The notes below the pieces were generated by a model that made no database searches, had not been told where the DNA came from, and saw only the letters and a program-made list of their open reading frames with translations. A stretch of 62,000 nucleotides of DNA from Acanthaster planci (taxonomy: Eukaryota > Echinodermata > Asteroidea > Valvatida > Acanthasteridae), in contig NW_019091546.1 of assembly GCF_001949145.1 (NCBI RefSeq), positions 246,795 to 308,794 on the forward strand, in the 5' to 3' direction. Shown here piece by piece: positions 37,301-48,006 of this stretch. Each line of letters opens with the position of its first letter. Within the stretch, counting starts at the first letter, position 1. Position numbers and translations under genes: made by a program.

Positions 37301-40300
37301 GGAAGTTCAGTGCAGACGAATGGAGTACGCATTCGTGTTGGGTCATGCACAGGTTCATGCACTAATGCCTTTTACACATGTAATTGTGTGCGGTATGTAT
37401 TCACTCTGACACTCTTTACCAGAGGTCATGAATAGACTGCTTCTGATTCCTTTTCACATGCCATTTTTTATGGACAATAGTGCAGCGGAAATGAGGCTTT
37501 AGGATGGTGTATTAAGGCCTTGCCCCGAAACGGGCTTCTAGAGCTACAGCTAATGTCTGTCGTTAGTTTGTCTTCACACGCATCTGTAATATAGCAAAGA
37601 CCTAGACCTAGCCGTAGGTGGCGGATTTTAATGCAGCCGTTTAACACTCCCCACCTACATGGCTCCTTGTTAGCTTTGAGGGGATGCTTTGCTCAAGGCA
37701 GAGAGCTGCTGAATAGAGGATGCTGTGTAGTAAGTTTGTTGCTGAGCGAGCCGAGGCTGGGAACCAGTCATAAGTCAGCATGGCTTCGTGCTTTTAGGGT
37801 GTTGCATTCAGCTGGATTGAGCAGGGTGCCAGGAAACCAGAAGGGGAGCTTTTGCATTAAAATTACAACATAAGGATTCAACAAAATGCATACTCATGCA
37901 GGATGCAACAAGGTTTTTAGATTATCTCTCTGAGCTTGTATTTAATGTGTTTGACTGCACATGGATAAAACTGTGGCCCTACAGTGTCTTCATTCCCTGG
38001 TAGAGATTGCACTACTCTGATTTCTCCTCAGATGAAGCCAGCACGGTCGGCCAGCCGTCACCTGACGAGGACCAGGATGAAGTGGAACCGGCCGTCGATG
38101 CCGAGGAGTATTTTGAGAGCTCGATGAAGACGCCCACTGTCGAGCAGGCTCCGGTGAGAAACTGCTCCCATTGTTTTCTATGTCTTTTGTAGTCACATGC
38201 CTCGTGTCCAAGAAGTCTCAAGCTTCGTACACGCGCTGTCAGAGTCCTTAACCAAGGTATTTCACCAAGACAACCCTGAGATTTGGGAGTGTGTTACGCC
38301 CAATCGAAGGTAACCAGTTCCATGAAAATGCACCTTTATGTCCAAGGAAATCCTATTTTTAATTTCTATTTGCCCACTTAGAGGGCCCTTAGAAGCTGTT
38401 TTGGGTTTTGTGGTAGTTCAAATTGCATATTCATGAGCAAATGTGTGATGTCATACTAGCAGGAGACCTCAGTATAAATATAGCCACCACAGTGCTAAAA
38501 ATTGGAAGTGTTGCATATTTTTCTCTGTCTGAAATGTCTTTTCATTGTCAGTATGTTGTTTCAGTTCTCAACAGGAGGCTAGGTTTTGAATATAAGAAAA
38601 ATTGCACTTGAAGAGAAAAAAAATCACAGCATGGATCCTGTGTGATTCGAGCAGATATGGGTCTTATCCAATAAAAGCTGCTGTACCATTTGTTTCTGTA
38701 CTCCTCTTCATGGTTCTCTGTTTCCTGTTGGTCAGGGAGGACACCCACTCAGCCAGTCCACCAGTGAGAGCCAAGAGAAGTCAGAGCAAACCCCTAAGCA
38801 CACTCCAGGTCAGTCGCCCTCAGACTCCCCCAAAAAGGCCCCACCAGAAGAGAACAAAAGTGAGGACGAGGAATCACAAGTTCATGGGAGGGGAGACGTC
38901 TTTGACCCCACAGGGGATGAGCTTCAGACAGTGTTGTTAGAGGGAGAACAACCACAGGGTAGGATGCTCACTGTGTTTCCTGTTTGAGATAAGATGGATA
39001 TATCACCAGAATCCATAATGCATGAATGTTGTGTCTGACAGAATTTTGAGGATATGAGCAAAGAAGGAGTCCTGTTTTAGTTTTCAAATAACTGTTTTGG
39101 CACACCAGCCGGAACAGCTTTTGTTTTTGCGAAGAGTTTTTCTTCTCTCTTTTGGTGTCTTCTTCTACCACAAATCCCATAGCGTAACCCTATCTTCATC
39201 CCATAACACATTTGGTGACTTTCTTCGAATGTGATTTGCCATCAAACTTTGTAGTTACTTTAGACCCACATATGAATATGCATGCCAAATCATGACATTG
39301 TGATGAGTAAGGGACAAGCCGGCAAAGTTACATTTTTGCAGGCCATTTACTCTGCACCTGTTGGTCTGACGTTGCTGAAACATGGCATGAACCCACAACA
39401 CATCAGGATAATGTCATCATGTGGCACCACCGCATTAATGAATGTTTCACAGTGTGTCATATCATCACAACAGTAAAGCAAAATGGCTTCAACCTGTCAC
39501 CGTGAAATTCCGCAAACATTTCTCAAAAAAAGCGAAAACAGCCCTGTGTCTGTTGCCTAACAAGCGCAGTTTTAATTTTTCTACGATATTGTAGTCATTG
39601 ACCAAAAGCCTAGAGTTTCTTTGTATATTGGTTTGAAAATTCTTTGAATCTTCTGCATTCCGTCTCGGTGTAGGAATCACGTACACGTTCTTTGTGGTGC
39701 AACTTCCAACAAGCATGTGCCTTTGCCTTGGATGCCTTTATTACAAAGGAAATCCAACATTACCATTAGCTGTGCAGCAGTTTGTGGAAACAGTGACAGT
39801 ATTTGAGAATCCATATCTGATAAAAGGTGATGACTCAGCTTTGCCTATGCCGGTTTGAAGAATGTTTAAAGACTCTCCCACAGATTCTGAAGAACCTGAC
39901 AAGGGTTAGAGTTAGGGTTAGGCTTAGAGTCAGATTCTTTGATTTTTTTCTGAGGGCTGAAATCCCATTTTGCTGATTGTAACAGAAAAAGACAGCATAG
40001 ATGCGGAGAGGGAGGGCTATCGCTACTACCTCAGGAAGTGGGAACGGGAGCAGGAGGAGAAGGAGCGACAGAAGAGCTTCAAGCACTTGCCTCGCATCAA
40101 CCAGGTACTTGCAGTGGGTCCGTGCAGTCGCAGTTGAGGGTGCTCCGTGGGTGGGGGCAGATGCACCAAGCGAGGGTTCATCATTGTCGATCATTTTGAC
40201 TGACATTGCTCACCTCTTCAGGAACTGATGTAAAAATGGAGAAAATAATGACTGAAACAGAGATCGTCTTAGCTATTTGAGGATTTTTTGTGATTATAGA

Positions 40301-41615
40301 TTCTGACACAGAAAGCAAATGCTGTTACTATTGTGCATTGTTAAGAGACAGTTGCTATCAGTGATTACCAAACCTTCACATAACATATTTTCCCCCCAAA
40401 ATTAGTGTTTCCTCATGACACAGATTAATTCCATAGTTGTTTTTAAAATCCAGGAACCTTCTCTGAAGCCTCAAACCCCGTCACTGTATCAATTCCAGAT
40501 TAGCTTCCAGAAAACTGAGATGTTCAGAAACAGGGCCCGGTTTCCTGGTGCTTACTGTTGCAGAAAATTTCGCTAACCATTAGTACAATTTCCATTGTTT
40601 GGTCACTAAATTTTCCCTCCAAGGTCAGCAGTCTTTTGGCCGTGCTTACTCTTTATTGTCTTCATGAAATATGCGGAGCCTCTGGGAGTAAAGTCAGTAT
40701 CCTTAGCAGCACCTTGAATTTGGGCTCAGGAGTTTCTTACAAACTGGATTGGATGAACTAAAACACTGGTTCTGAAGGGTTTTTAGGCAATTGAGATCAA
40801 ATCTGTTCCAACTTTATATTTTCCTTTCTTTCCTGCAGGATCAATTCATTCAGCTCCTGAAGACCCTGTACGACATGTTTGTTGACCACCCTAGAGAACA
40901 AGAGCTCTACCGAGCCATCGCCACAGTGGGCTCTCTACTCTTTGAACTCGGTGAGGTCGGCAAGAAGTTCAAGAGGATTACGCCCACTGGCTCCAAGCCG
41001 ACTGAAAGCTCCGACGGGGGTGAAAGTTCGGAGGTCACCGGCAGGTCAGAGGTCTCAGAAATGTTGGTCGCAGCAGGGCCCGTCCCGGGATTGACCGAGT
41101 TGAGAGGTGACAAGAGCTCAGATATCAGAGTAGGTGACGCCATGATTGACGACGTAAGCAAAGTGGAAGACGGTACCTCAGCTTCAAGTGCTGAGACTGA
41201 CTTGAGGGTAGAAGGGGACTCGCTCGAGATGGAATTAGCTGACGCAATGCGGGACATTCACGTGACCCCAGAAGGGGACACAATGGACGCTACTCAACCA
41301 AAAGACCTGCTTCTAATATCCAAAGACGGGGGTATCCCCCACCGGGGAAACGCAGGTGCTGGAGACTCTCCTGGCCAGGTGAAGGCGAGCCCATGCCGGC
41401 CAAAGACCCTGCCGTGCCCGGTGAGTGGGGCTAGCAAGAGCGAGCCGGCCTGGGAGGTCACCTTCGAGCAGCTCTTGGCTTCCATGCTGACCGAGTCGGC
41501 CATCGTGGAGTTCTTCGAGGAGAGGCCGGACATACTGAGGCTGGCCGAGGGGTTCAGGCAGGGCCGCTCGCTGCAGCGGCAAACCAGCGACATCAGCATG
41601 TCGGGCTCATTTTAA
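13355..41615 (+). CDS. TBC1D9: TBC1 domain family member 9-like RabGAP
   Basis: A complete gene of 25 coding exons giving 1365 codons plus stop; all exon phases join. Order: N-terminal [19 protein letters not shown] domain 1 (about 155-240), GRAM domain 2 (about 293-375), a Ser-rich linker, the TBC domain (about 515-770), an EF-hand loop (898-909), an acidic/Ser-rich region and a conserved C-terminal block. TBC proteins accelerate GTP hydrolysis by Rab GTPases, with an Arg and a Gln supplied in trans; both are present (Arg569 in IERDLHR, Gln604 in GYCQ). GRAM domains suggest lipid or membrane binding. The human family members TBC1D9 and TBC1D9B are about 1250 residues; the extra length here is mainly in exons 12, 23 and 25. 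Invertebrates usually have a single TBC1D8/9 gene, so the symbol denotes the family rather than a proven one-to-one orthologue. Exon coordinates are given in the block entries below. Confidence 0.95.
13691..13842. repeat. Degenerate minisatellite of CAACTCGGACCCA units
   Basis: About nine variant units of 13-18 bp, each containing ACTCGGACCCA or a one-base variant, lie in tandem. The apparent ORFs here on both strands simply translate the repeat. It is in TBC1D9 intron 1. Confidence 0.8.
14869..14995. repeat. Foldback element with GCCATCTTG arms, copy 1
   Basis: The left arm GGTTTGCATGGCTGCCATCT and the right arm (read inverted) GGCTTTGCGGGGTAGCCATC form imperfect inverted repeats of about 27 bp. 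A second copy lies at 53804-53917. Its interior has the common words TACATGTACATGTA. It is a non-coding MITE-like element. Confidence 0.6.
16397..16460 (+). repeat. tRNA-like sequence, probably SINE head
   Basis: It has an A-box-like TGGCCGAGTGGTCAAG and a B-box-like GGATTCAAGTCC at tRNA spacing, but no clear acceptor stem. It lies in TBC1D9 intron 3 and is probably a tRNA-derived retroposon relic. Confidence 0.4.
17711..18080 (+). repeat. tRNA-derived SINE, full-length copy
   Basis: A tRNA-like head with a canonical B box (GGTTCGATTCCCGG) is followed by a conserved body (CTCTAAAACTGTAACTGCTTC) and an ATT-repeat tail (about 18063-18080), the structure expected of a tRNA-derived SINE. A second, 3'-shortened copy is at 58431-58613. 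It lies in TBC1D9 intron 6 in the sense orientation. Confidence 0.75.
18081..18130. repeat. GTGTTAA foldback fragment
   Basis: TAAGTGTTAA (18095-18104) pairs with TTAACACTTA (18121-18130). Together with the leading CACTGCAAAA it resembles the longer GTGTTA-rich element at 58090-58320. Confidence 0.4.
19891..20037. repeat. Foldback element with 20-bp terminal inverted repeats
   Basis: The left end TCAAGTCCATCACAAGTCCC is the exact inverted complement of the right end GGGACTTGTGATGGACTTGA. The element is 147 bp with no coding content. Related, more decayed copies lie at 11010-11195 and 21631-21796. It is a MITE by structure; the transposase family is unknown. Confidence 0.75.
20808..22577 (+). 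other. TBC1D9: TBC1D9 exons 9-11, GRAM domain 2
   Basis: Exons 20808-20940, 22014-22124 and 22489-22577. They encode [32 protein letters not shown] and [18 protein letters not shown], the second GRAM fold. Reading phase is kept through every junction. Confidence 0.9.
21631..21796. repeat. CAAGTCCATCACAAGTCCC family, decayed copy
   Basis: The left end GTCAAGTGCATTGCAAGTCT and the right end GGGACTTTTGATGGACCC are degenerate versions of the arms at 19891-20037; the interior shares GACTGGATGA. It lies in TBC1D9 intron 9. Confidence 0.45.
23207..23370. repeat. About 40-bp degenerate tandem repeat starting inside exon 12
   Basis: Units beginning CCAGCATTAAATCAGGTAGG, CCAGAGTACAATCAGGTGGG and CCAGCATCCAATTGGATGGG, plus one more degenerate unit, follow one another. 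The first unit contains the end of exon 12 and its splice donor, so later units carry donor-like copies. Confidence 0.65.
25518..25571 (+). other. TBC1D9: Possible TBC1D9 cassette exon, 54 nt
   Basis: Flanked by CGTTTGTAG and GTAAGT, this stretch is open in the required phase (1 in, 1 out) and adds 18 residues, [18 protein letters not shown] (first residue split across the junction). Its inclusion leaves the downstream frame unchanged, giving 1383 residues. It is predicted from splice signals and phase only. Confidence 0.45.
30091..30150 (+). repeat. tRNA-like sequence, possible SINE head
   Basis: GTGGCCCAGTGATTTGAG and, at tRNA spacing, GGGTCAAATCC resemble A and B boxes. It is too degenerate for a tRNA gene and is probably a retroposon relic in TBC1D9 intron 14. 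Confidence 0.3.
33235..33540. repeat. 26-bp C-rich minisatellite interrupted by an assembly gap
   Basis: Units of the form CACCTCATCTCACCCCATTC plus six further bases repeat on both sides of a 145-base N run at 33289-33433. The array lies in TBC1D9 intron 17, so the gap does not interrupt coding sequence; its true length is unknown. Confidence 0.85.
33289..33433. other. Assembly gap, 145 N
   Basis: A run of unknown bases inside the C-rich minisatellite, as expected where a tandem repeat could not be resolved. Confidence 1.
34483..34692 (+). other. TBC1D9: TBC1D9 exon 19
   Basis: It encodes [20 protein letters not shown] to [14 protein letters not shown], matching the helical region after the TBC domain. 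It ends in phase 0 at AAG followed by GCCAGT, so the intron appears to begin with GC rather than GT (see findings). Confidence 0.85.
34720..34966. repeat. Foldback element with AGCACAAAATTTGCTTAAG arms
   Basis: The left end GGGGCCAAATTCATAGACCTG and the right end, read inverted, GGGGCTAATTTCACAGAGCT are imperfect inverted repeats. The inner arms share AAGCACAAAATTTGCTTAAG. The element is 247 bp and begins 27 nt after the predicted exon 19 donor. From memory this family is common in sea-star DNA. Confidence 0.75.
35579..36469 (+). other. TBC1D9: TBC1D9 exons 20-21, EF-hand region
   Basis: Exon 20 (35579-35749) encodes [11 protein letters not shown] and [19 protein letters not shown]. Exon 21 (36298-36469) encodes [15 protein letters not shown], in which the 12-residue loop [12 protein letters not shown] satisfies the EF-hand pattern (Asp at 1, 3 and 5, Ile at 8, Glu at 12), so Ca2+ binding is plausible. 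Exon 21 occurs again, unchanged as far as I can see, at 36973-37144. Confidence 0.9.
35829..37168 (+). repeat. Tandem duplication of about 673 bp carrying exon 21 twice, joined at an N
   Basis: 35829-36498 and 36500-37168 are near-identical direct copies with scattered single-base differences in the intron parts and small indels. Exon 21 appears at 36298-36469 and 36973-37144. A single N at 36499 marks the junction. This is most simply two alleles left side by side by the assembler. Confidence 0.9.
36973..37144 (+). other. TBC1D9: Second copy of TBC1D9 exon 21
   Basis: It has the same 172-nt sequence, splice acceptor and donor as 36298-36469. Using both copies would break the frame (172 is not a multiple of three), so at most one can be used per transcript. 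It is counted once in the 1365-residue protein. Confidence 0.85.
37174..37311. repeat. GGGCCCCGAGC-family repeat, copy 2
   Basis: It begins GGGGGCCCCATTTTG and contains CCAAGAGAGGACGCAACG and TGGCTCCTTTGATGGGAA, shared with the copies at 4269, 50360 and 54527. It lies in the TBC1D9 intron just after the second exon 21 copy. Confidence 0.55.
37513..37620. repeat. Relative of the AAGGCCGTGTCCGAAAC foldback family
   Basis: It starts TAAGGCCTTGCCCCGAAACG and ends with AGACCTAGACCTAGCCGTAG, the same end words as the clearer element at 60594-60718. Confidence 0.4.
38032..41615 (+). other. TBC1D9: TBC1D9 exons 22-25, acidic tail and conserved C-terminus
   Basis: Exons 38032-38153, 38736-38958, 39986-40104 and 40839-41615. 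They encode an acidic [17 protein letters not shown] segment, a Ser/Pro/Glu-rich insert, [20 protein letters not shown], then [20 protein letters not shown] and [11 protein letters not shown], a long disordered acidic stretch, and the family C-terminal block [20 protein letters not shown]. Stop TAA at 41613-41615. The last exon (777 nt) carries most of the length difference from vertebrate TBC1D9. Confidence 0.9.
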
Positions 41616-44600
41616 CGATGCATTAACTAAAGTCATTCCTACTGTCGGTTTATTGAAGGTTATTTCTCTGTGTGTGCAACTTAGTGCAAGAAATCCTATT
41701 ATTAAGAGCATGGAAGGCAGATCGGGCTCATGGACTCTTGTGCTATGCCGTCAGTATTAGAAATTCATAACTTTGGTATCACTGAAGAAATTGTAGTGGT
41801 CTATTCACATTGCATTGATGCTCGTATCTCTTTGAAGAGTTCAAGTTGCTTGTTTTGTCGACAGTCGCCTCTAGTGTACTTGCTCTGCTCCATTTGATTT
41901 CAATGCACACATGTAACGTGTTCTTTCTCGGATTATGAAGAGGTCAGGCAGAAGTATCTACATGTATAGTTGTTGCACACGGCTCACACCAACCTATGGG
42001 GCTTTCCCAGGGGGCAGTAAAGGCCCCAAAATGAGCAAAACTTTTGCTCTTTTAAATCAAGGAGAAAGTGATGCACTTTTACATCTATGTCACTTCACCT
42101 ACTGCCAAACGTGTGTATAAGGCCTTTAAATTAAGCCTGGTCCTTCAGAACCGCCTTGAAAGGTTACACAAAGAAATGTTCAACTTTCGTAGGTCATCAC
42201 CAATCCCCTACGAAACAGTTTTGCCCACCCCCACAAAAATTTGTTTTAGATCTGCCCTTGATACCGAGTAGACGGTCTGATTAATCAGTGACAGAAGAGA
42301 ATGCTAACCAGGATGAAGTAAATGTCTCGAGTCTAGCAGTCAAATAAGCTTTGCCCACAGGCCCATGAAAACTGACCGCCGTTTTTAGTTGTCCCTGCTC
42401 CGTCACATTGTGTGCTCAGCATCTCCCCTCCCCCCCCGCCATATTTTTGAGGCTGTGAGCATCCACTGTGCTGTTTTGTTTTTCCCACCGCATCTCTCGA
42501 GGCCGAGGGAGGGGAGCAGTACATTCCTCGCCACGGGTCAGTTCTTCCCCTGCAAGCGGAATTTACTCAACACTGTTTCCTCTGTTCACTGGCAGAAGGG
42601 CATGTTAACCCTGACCCCTTGACCCGTGTAGCTTGGATGCATCATCGGTCCTTCAAAATCTTTCAACTGCCCCTTTGGACAAAAATAGATACAGCTTCAA
42701 TATTCCATTATGTTGTGCGTTTGTTTGTGGAAGGGGTGCCCACTGCCTCAGTCAAAATCCTCCAGCCATTCCTGTCTTCATGTTGAGGCAGTGTGAGTGC
42801 AGATGATTTCAAATATAATCCAGGAGCTAATGTATGCATGACTGAGCATAAACAACACAAGGCTCTAATCCAAGACCTTACTGGAGTGCATCCTTTGCAG
42901 TCAGCCACACTTCCTGCCATTACAGTGTCACTCCTCCGAAACCCTCCAAAATCGCCCAGAGGCTTTTGGAAGACGAGGAAGATAATGCATAAGGAGGTTG
43001 AGTAAAGACAATCCAAGTTATGCTGGGGGAAAAGTGGCTGTACGCCCCAATGCTGGGTAGATAATGATCTGTTCCCAGTTCCTCGCAGCTGCCAAGCAAA
43101 TTAAGGAAAAGAAGAAAAGTGCATGTCACCAGCGTGTAAACATTGTGTGACGTTTTCACGGAGCGTGCTGAATTTGTTCGGCAAATTCTATCATCGCTTA
43201 TGTAACCTCTGTACTCTGCGACTTCCAGAAACTGGCCGGAGAGTTGTATATACAATGGAGCTATTAAACATGCCACAAGAATGCATTTGACTACGTGGTA
43301 AGGTTTCATACCGAAACAGTTGTGGACAATGACAGAAAGGACAACGAATCTCCCCCATGTTTTTGTGTTTCTTTATTTTCCTCTGGACCAGCTACATTCT
43401 TTCAGTTTTCTTGTGGGTATAGTTTTGGAGAATTTGTATTAGTAATTCTGTTTATTGTTAAGAGAAACATTTTTGGGATGTAAAGACGTAACCAGACTTT
43501 CATTGTCATCGGGATATCAGAACAATCACTAAAACTATCGAAATTTAAGTCTCCGATGACGGTGGTCTCCGTCTCGAGGCGGCCATGTTGAACATGCGGA
43601 ATTGTTTCGGAGACGCATGCGCGGTACCCTCGAAGAAGAAGACGCAGAAGACGTTAACCTTATTGCTAACTGCACAATCAGAAAGTGTGAATGCATCATT
43701 TCAAAATATTCTTAAAATATGTCGTATCTGTGAACGAAGTATATGAAGTACCAGCACACGTATACCCTAGAATAAGTGGGATTGGAAAAATATATATTGA
43801 ACAGTATGTTGCCAAAACTACAAATTTGGGACAATTTTTTAAACCTCCAAACAGTGTGCCAATTTTTTTCCCCAGAGGATTTCATTACTAGAAGCAACTA
43901 CTTAAATTTGTGATTTTCCTGTTATTCGAACATGTAGGGAAGAAATGATGGAAGGTGTAGGGAACGAAAAGAGGATTTTTACTGTGTCAAATCATCAGGT
44001 CTGAGACACCTGTAAGTATTTATTAACTCGTCAGACGTAATCATTGTGAAGTATTTAAGCTGGCATAATAATAAGTAGTAATAACGTGTGTTTATCCATG
44101 ACCGGTGCCCAAGGTGATCTATGCATGTAATTATTACCCCTGGTGACGGGACCGTATAAACATTCCTATAAACCAGTCTGAGCTCCGTAGGGAAAAATGT
44201 ACCACATAATTGCCATTTCAAGGTGGAGACGGGCAAACACAACCGTCCCTGCCCTCGTGAGTACCCATGTACATGGGTGAAGATCGGGGGGGGGGGCACA
44301 TACCCTCCTACTTTTTTAGGGGGGGTATCAGTATAATCATCCCTCCTACTTTTCAAGTCATTGTAGGTGCACCCTCAGCCTGCACCACGGACTTACTTGG
44401 GATGGAGGCTGTGATGAGTTTTCCGAAATCGTCTCCCCACATGTGACAATAAATCTCCGCCCATGTGTAGCCCTGGGTGGGAGAGACAGATGGGAGTAAA
44501 ATGGCTCGCCTAGGGGACATAACAGTAACCAGCTGCTGGATTCCACCCCATCCCCAGTTTGGGCGTTGCAAACCTTAGCCAGTAGACACACGCCTCTATG

Positions 44601-47600
44601 AATAATGGCCATGTTTTATTTTGTGATGAGGCTTTGCCGAGGGTTGAGGACCAGTGGCGGAAGGGGGGGGGGTACTCCCCGGTTCCCCGCATGTGAAATC
44701 TTTGAATGATGTCCGTTGTGATGCAGCTGCAATTTATTGTCTTGTGGTTCCCTCTTGAAAAAAATGTGTACACCCCGGGTGCCCCCCAACATTTAGCCCT
44801 AGATGTGCCACTGTTGGAGACAAATAATACAGTGGCACAGTCGTGTTGGATTTACTTAGATGTATCCAGATGAATATCCACGTCGGGAAAAAAGACTCTA
44901 ATTAGCGGAAATCACTTGGAGGTTAACCTTAACAGTCCTCAGTCCTCCAACAGGTGAAGGATTGGGGACTGTTGGGGTTAAAGTTGGAGGCAGGAGTCGA
45001 AGCACAGGTTATGGAAATGACCTGTTTGATTTCAATAAAGTAGCAAGGTTTTCTAAAGGTTTGAGCATCCAAAAAATACTGTTCTCAGTGAATCGTCAAT
45101 GCCAGAAAATCAAAATGTGGTTTGCCGCTGAGAAAGACTGCGAGGCTTTAAACGTCAGGCGCGAGATTTGCACAATAAACTGTCAACAGTTGGTTGTGTA
45201 AATTTATCAGATCATATTTAGAAGTGCAATGTAAGACATCAAATATAATCAGAATTTATTTTTTTGTTTCTGTGGCGAATGATTGTGTAGTTATTCTCTC
45301 ATCAGAGGAGGTTAGTTAACTTTGAAAGACATTTCGAAGAGGTGATGACTGGTGAACTTGTCGTGAAAAGTAGCTCCAATCGACTGAATAACATCACTCA
45401 GCAACTTTAATTGACGTTACAAACTTAATTGTGTAAATACATTTCTTGTGTCAAACTCTATTCACCAAACTGCTTTTCTTTAAAATTCAACTAAACGTGC
45501 TCTTTCAACAAAGCATTGACGCATCGCCTGTACTTGATTCCTACTTTATCGGCTTCAATTTTGGTTCATGGGGAAGTTGGAACAGAGCTTTACAATAACC
45601 ACTGGTGTAGTACTTCACAGGTATGAACCATTACTGCTTTACAGGTTTTTATATATCTTGTCACCGTGAAATGAAATACGTACATTCTTTACTTATTTTC
45701 TCTTTCCTGTTAGTACACGGGAGTGTTTGTGCCATATAGGCCTACTTGTGATTTAGAGTGAAACCATACTTTTGAAGTACTTATGAGGTCGTCTATAATG
45801 CAACACATACCTGTTGAAATCAAGCGTCCTGTGCATTTAGACTTGACCTTAAAGAGCCAGGGCGGAATTGACCCCTTCCTTCGAATTTGTTTAACTATAT
45901 TGCTGCAGTATTTTTTTTTTCAGGGGCTGAGCCTGTAGCAGTTGTTAGAGCAAGTCTTTGCGGTCTTTTTAACACCGATTTTGTGAAAAATCGAAGATGT
46001 TGTGCGAAGATGTTTCCGAGACAGGTCACCCCTAAATGTGTACTGTTTCCACGCGGTGCTAGTGAATGCGAGCTGAACTTGAACTTCGAATGACCGAAAC
46101 AACACAAACATGTCTAACGATTGAGTGCAAACTACACATTTTGTAACGATAAAGAAGGTATTTACATGCATGCTAAGTTTCAAAACAATCGAACGTGGCA
46201 TAGCCGAGTTCTTAAGGGGACGGCCGGATTCTGTCCCCCTCTTCCGATGCACGATGGGTCAAAATAACCCGGCTCTTGGAAGTTTAACCCAGTACCTGAA
46301 CATCAATACTAAGTATTGCTGTTGGACGGCATGTTGGGGTTATGTAATTGTGTGGGTGTTTTCTTGAAAACTTCCTCTTCAACTACCCGCTGTTTTTATA
46401 CGAGGCTGAAAATAAAAATGCCATCTTCGAACCATGCCTGTAATGTATTACCACATGTGATATTGATTCCACGCTAAAAAAAAAGTGATGCTCAAGCTGA
46501 TGTGTTGAAGTGAGGTCAATGAATGAAACCAACTTCAGGACTGCAGATTTGGGCAGTAAATTACAAAGCCGCTTCTTTTCATCTTGTTATAACAGGACCC
46601 AGACTGAAAAAAAAGAACTTCTGTACATGTGTATGACGTGAACCACAAACATCCTCTGTGTGTTAATCCATTATCCACTTACTGTGGAAGCCAGCTGGGC
46701 CGAACTCCCTATTTTTCCCCGTCATTCATGCCCATGACCCAGCAAAATGACGTCGGAACTGATACGTAATTCGTGTGCCTGCAAATATTACCGGCGCGCT
46801 TCAGATGTGGCATTTTGGTTAGAAAACAAAAACTGGTTTGTAAGTGGGTAGTCGGATTGGGTGAAACACAGAATTTGAGTCTGAACAAATGTTTACGTAG
46901 TAATGATAGACTGGAGCAGTCACTCTGCTAAATATAGGCCTAATTTATTAATATACATCTTTTAAAATGTATAATATCCAAAAATGTTAATGGGATGGAG
47001 TAACTTGCCGAGAAGGTCAAAGAATGTAGTGTCACATTTCCTAATTAAAGCAAACTGTGAAAATCATGACTTAAAAGATGGCTTTGAAACTCCGGAGAGA
47101 AAAGTTAAGCCCCGGTCAGGCTTCAGTCAGTCTGTACCACAAAGCTCCGAACTTTATGTTTAAAAATTGAATGGCGGCAATCATGTATAATTTTTATGTA
47201 AATCTGGCACAGTGTGTCTAAAGGGGAAAAAATGGTCAGGATACAAGTGTAGATGGTGTTCTGTGCATGCGTCTTTTTTTCAACAGTTTAACACGCGCAT
47301 ACGCTGAATAGACCCCTATTGTTGCCCTTTCGGGCAGCATTGCTTAATGCAGATGAGCGTGTGACTGCATGTAGATAGCGAACTTCACAGTGTTTTTCTT
47401 GAAAAGTTATTATGACTTTTATCTCCCTGTAGTGGAGGAGAATTTTATTCAGAGTACAAATAACGAACAAAATGGAATCCTACGCCTCAAGTTAATGTAT
47501 GTTGTATACCAGCTGGTGATCTCTCCTGCTTAAGATCCTGGCCAACGAAGCCAAGCATTATCTGATATAGTACAAAAGCAGGGAAATATTAATTTTCTAG

Positions 47601-47768
47601 CATTTTAGGCATCGTTTTCATCGCAGCCATGTCACCATTACAGGGATCATTAGGACCCCCCCTTAATTCAGTCGGACAGGACTGAAGTCTTCTCGCATTG
47701 CAAAACCTGCAGACTGTGCATCAGTGCAAACATCTTGTCAAATGCAGCCGCTAGTTTGCATGACCCAC
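41616..47768. other. Intergenic stretch and probable TBC1D9 3' UTR; no gene seen
   Basis: No exon chain is recognisable on either strand. The first part must include the TBC1D9 3' UTR. AATAAA words at about 44446 and 45174 on the + strand are far from the stop and unproven. A CpG-rich patch lies at 43551-43632 and an open frame of unknown meaning at 44353-44571 on the - strand. Confidence 0.55.
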
Positions 47769-48006
47769 CTTGTTGACGATGTCAGAAACCGTGTAGTTTT
47801 CCAGTGTTCAGCTCCTGATACATGATGCTTTTTCTGGATGGTCCTTGAAGAGAAAGCAACGGCGTCTTCCATCTCCTTGTTTGTTGGCTTTGGGCCCTCC
47901 CAGAGATCCATAGTCCTTTTTTTCCGACCCAGTCCAGCTTGACACTATTGTAGATCGGATCATGCCAGTATCGAAACTCAGGCCGCAAGTAGGCTGGTCG
48001 TTTCAT
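47769..48006 (-). CDS. Short ORF of uncertain reality, no known family
   Basis: From ATG 48006-48004 a 74-codon frame (MKRPAYLRPEFRYWHDPIYN at the start) runs to a stop at 47782-47784. The first 30 residues look protein-like, rich in Tyr, Trp, Pro and Arg. After a run of seven A (47924-47930 on the - strand) the alternative frames also look coding-like, one with RTIQKKHHVSGAEHWKTTRF leading to a GT donor at about 47768. It could be a small gene with a homopolymer length error, a real 74-residue protein, or chance. I recognise no domain. Confidence 0.25.
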
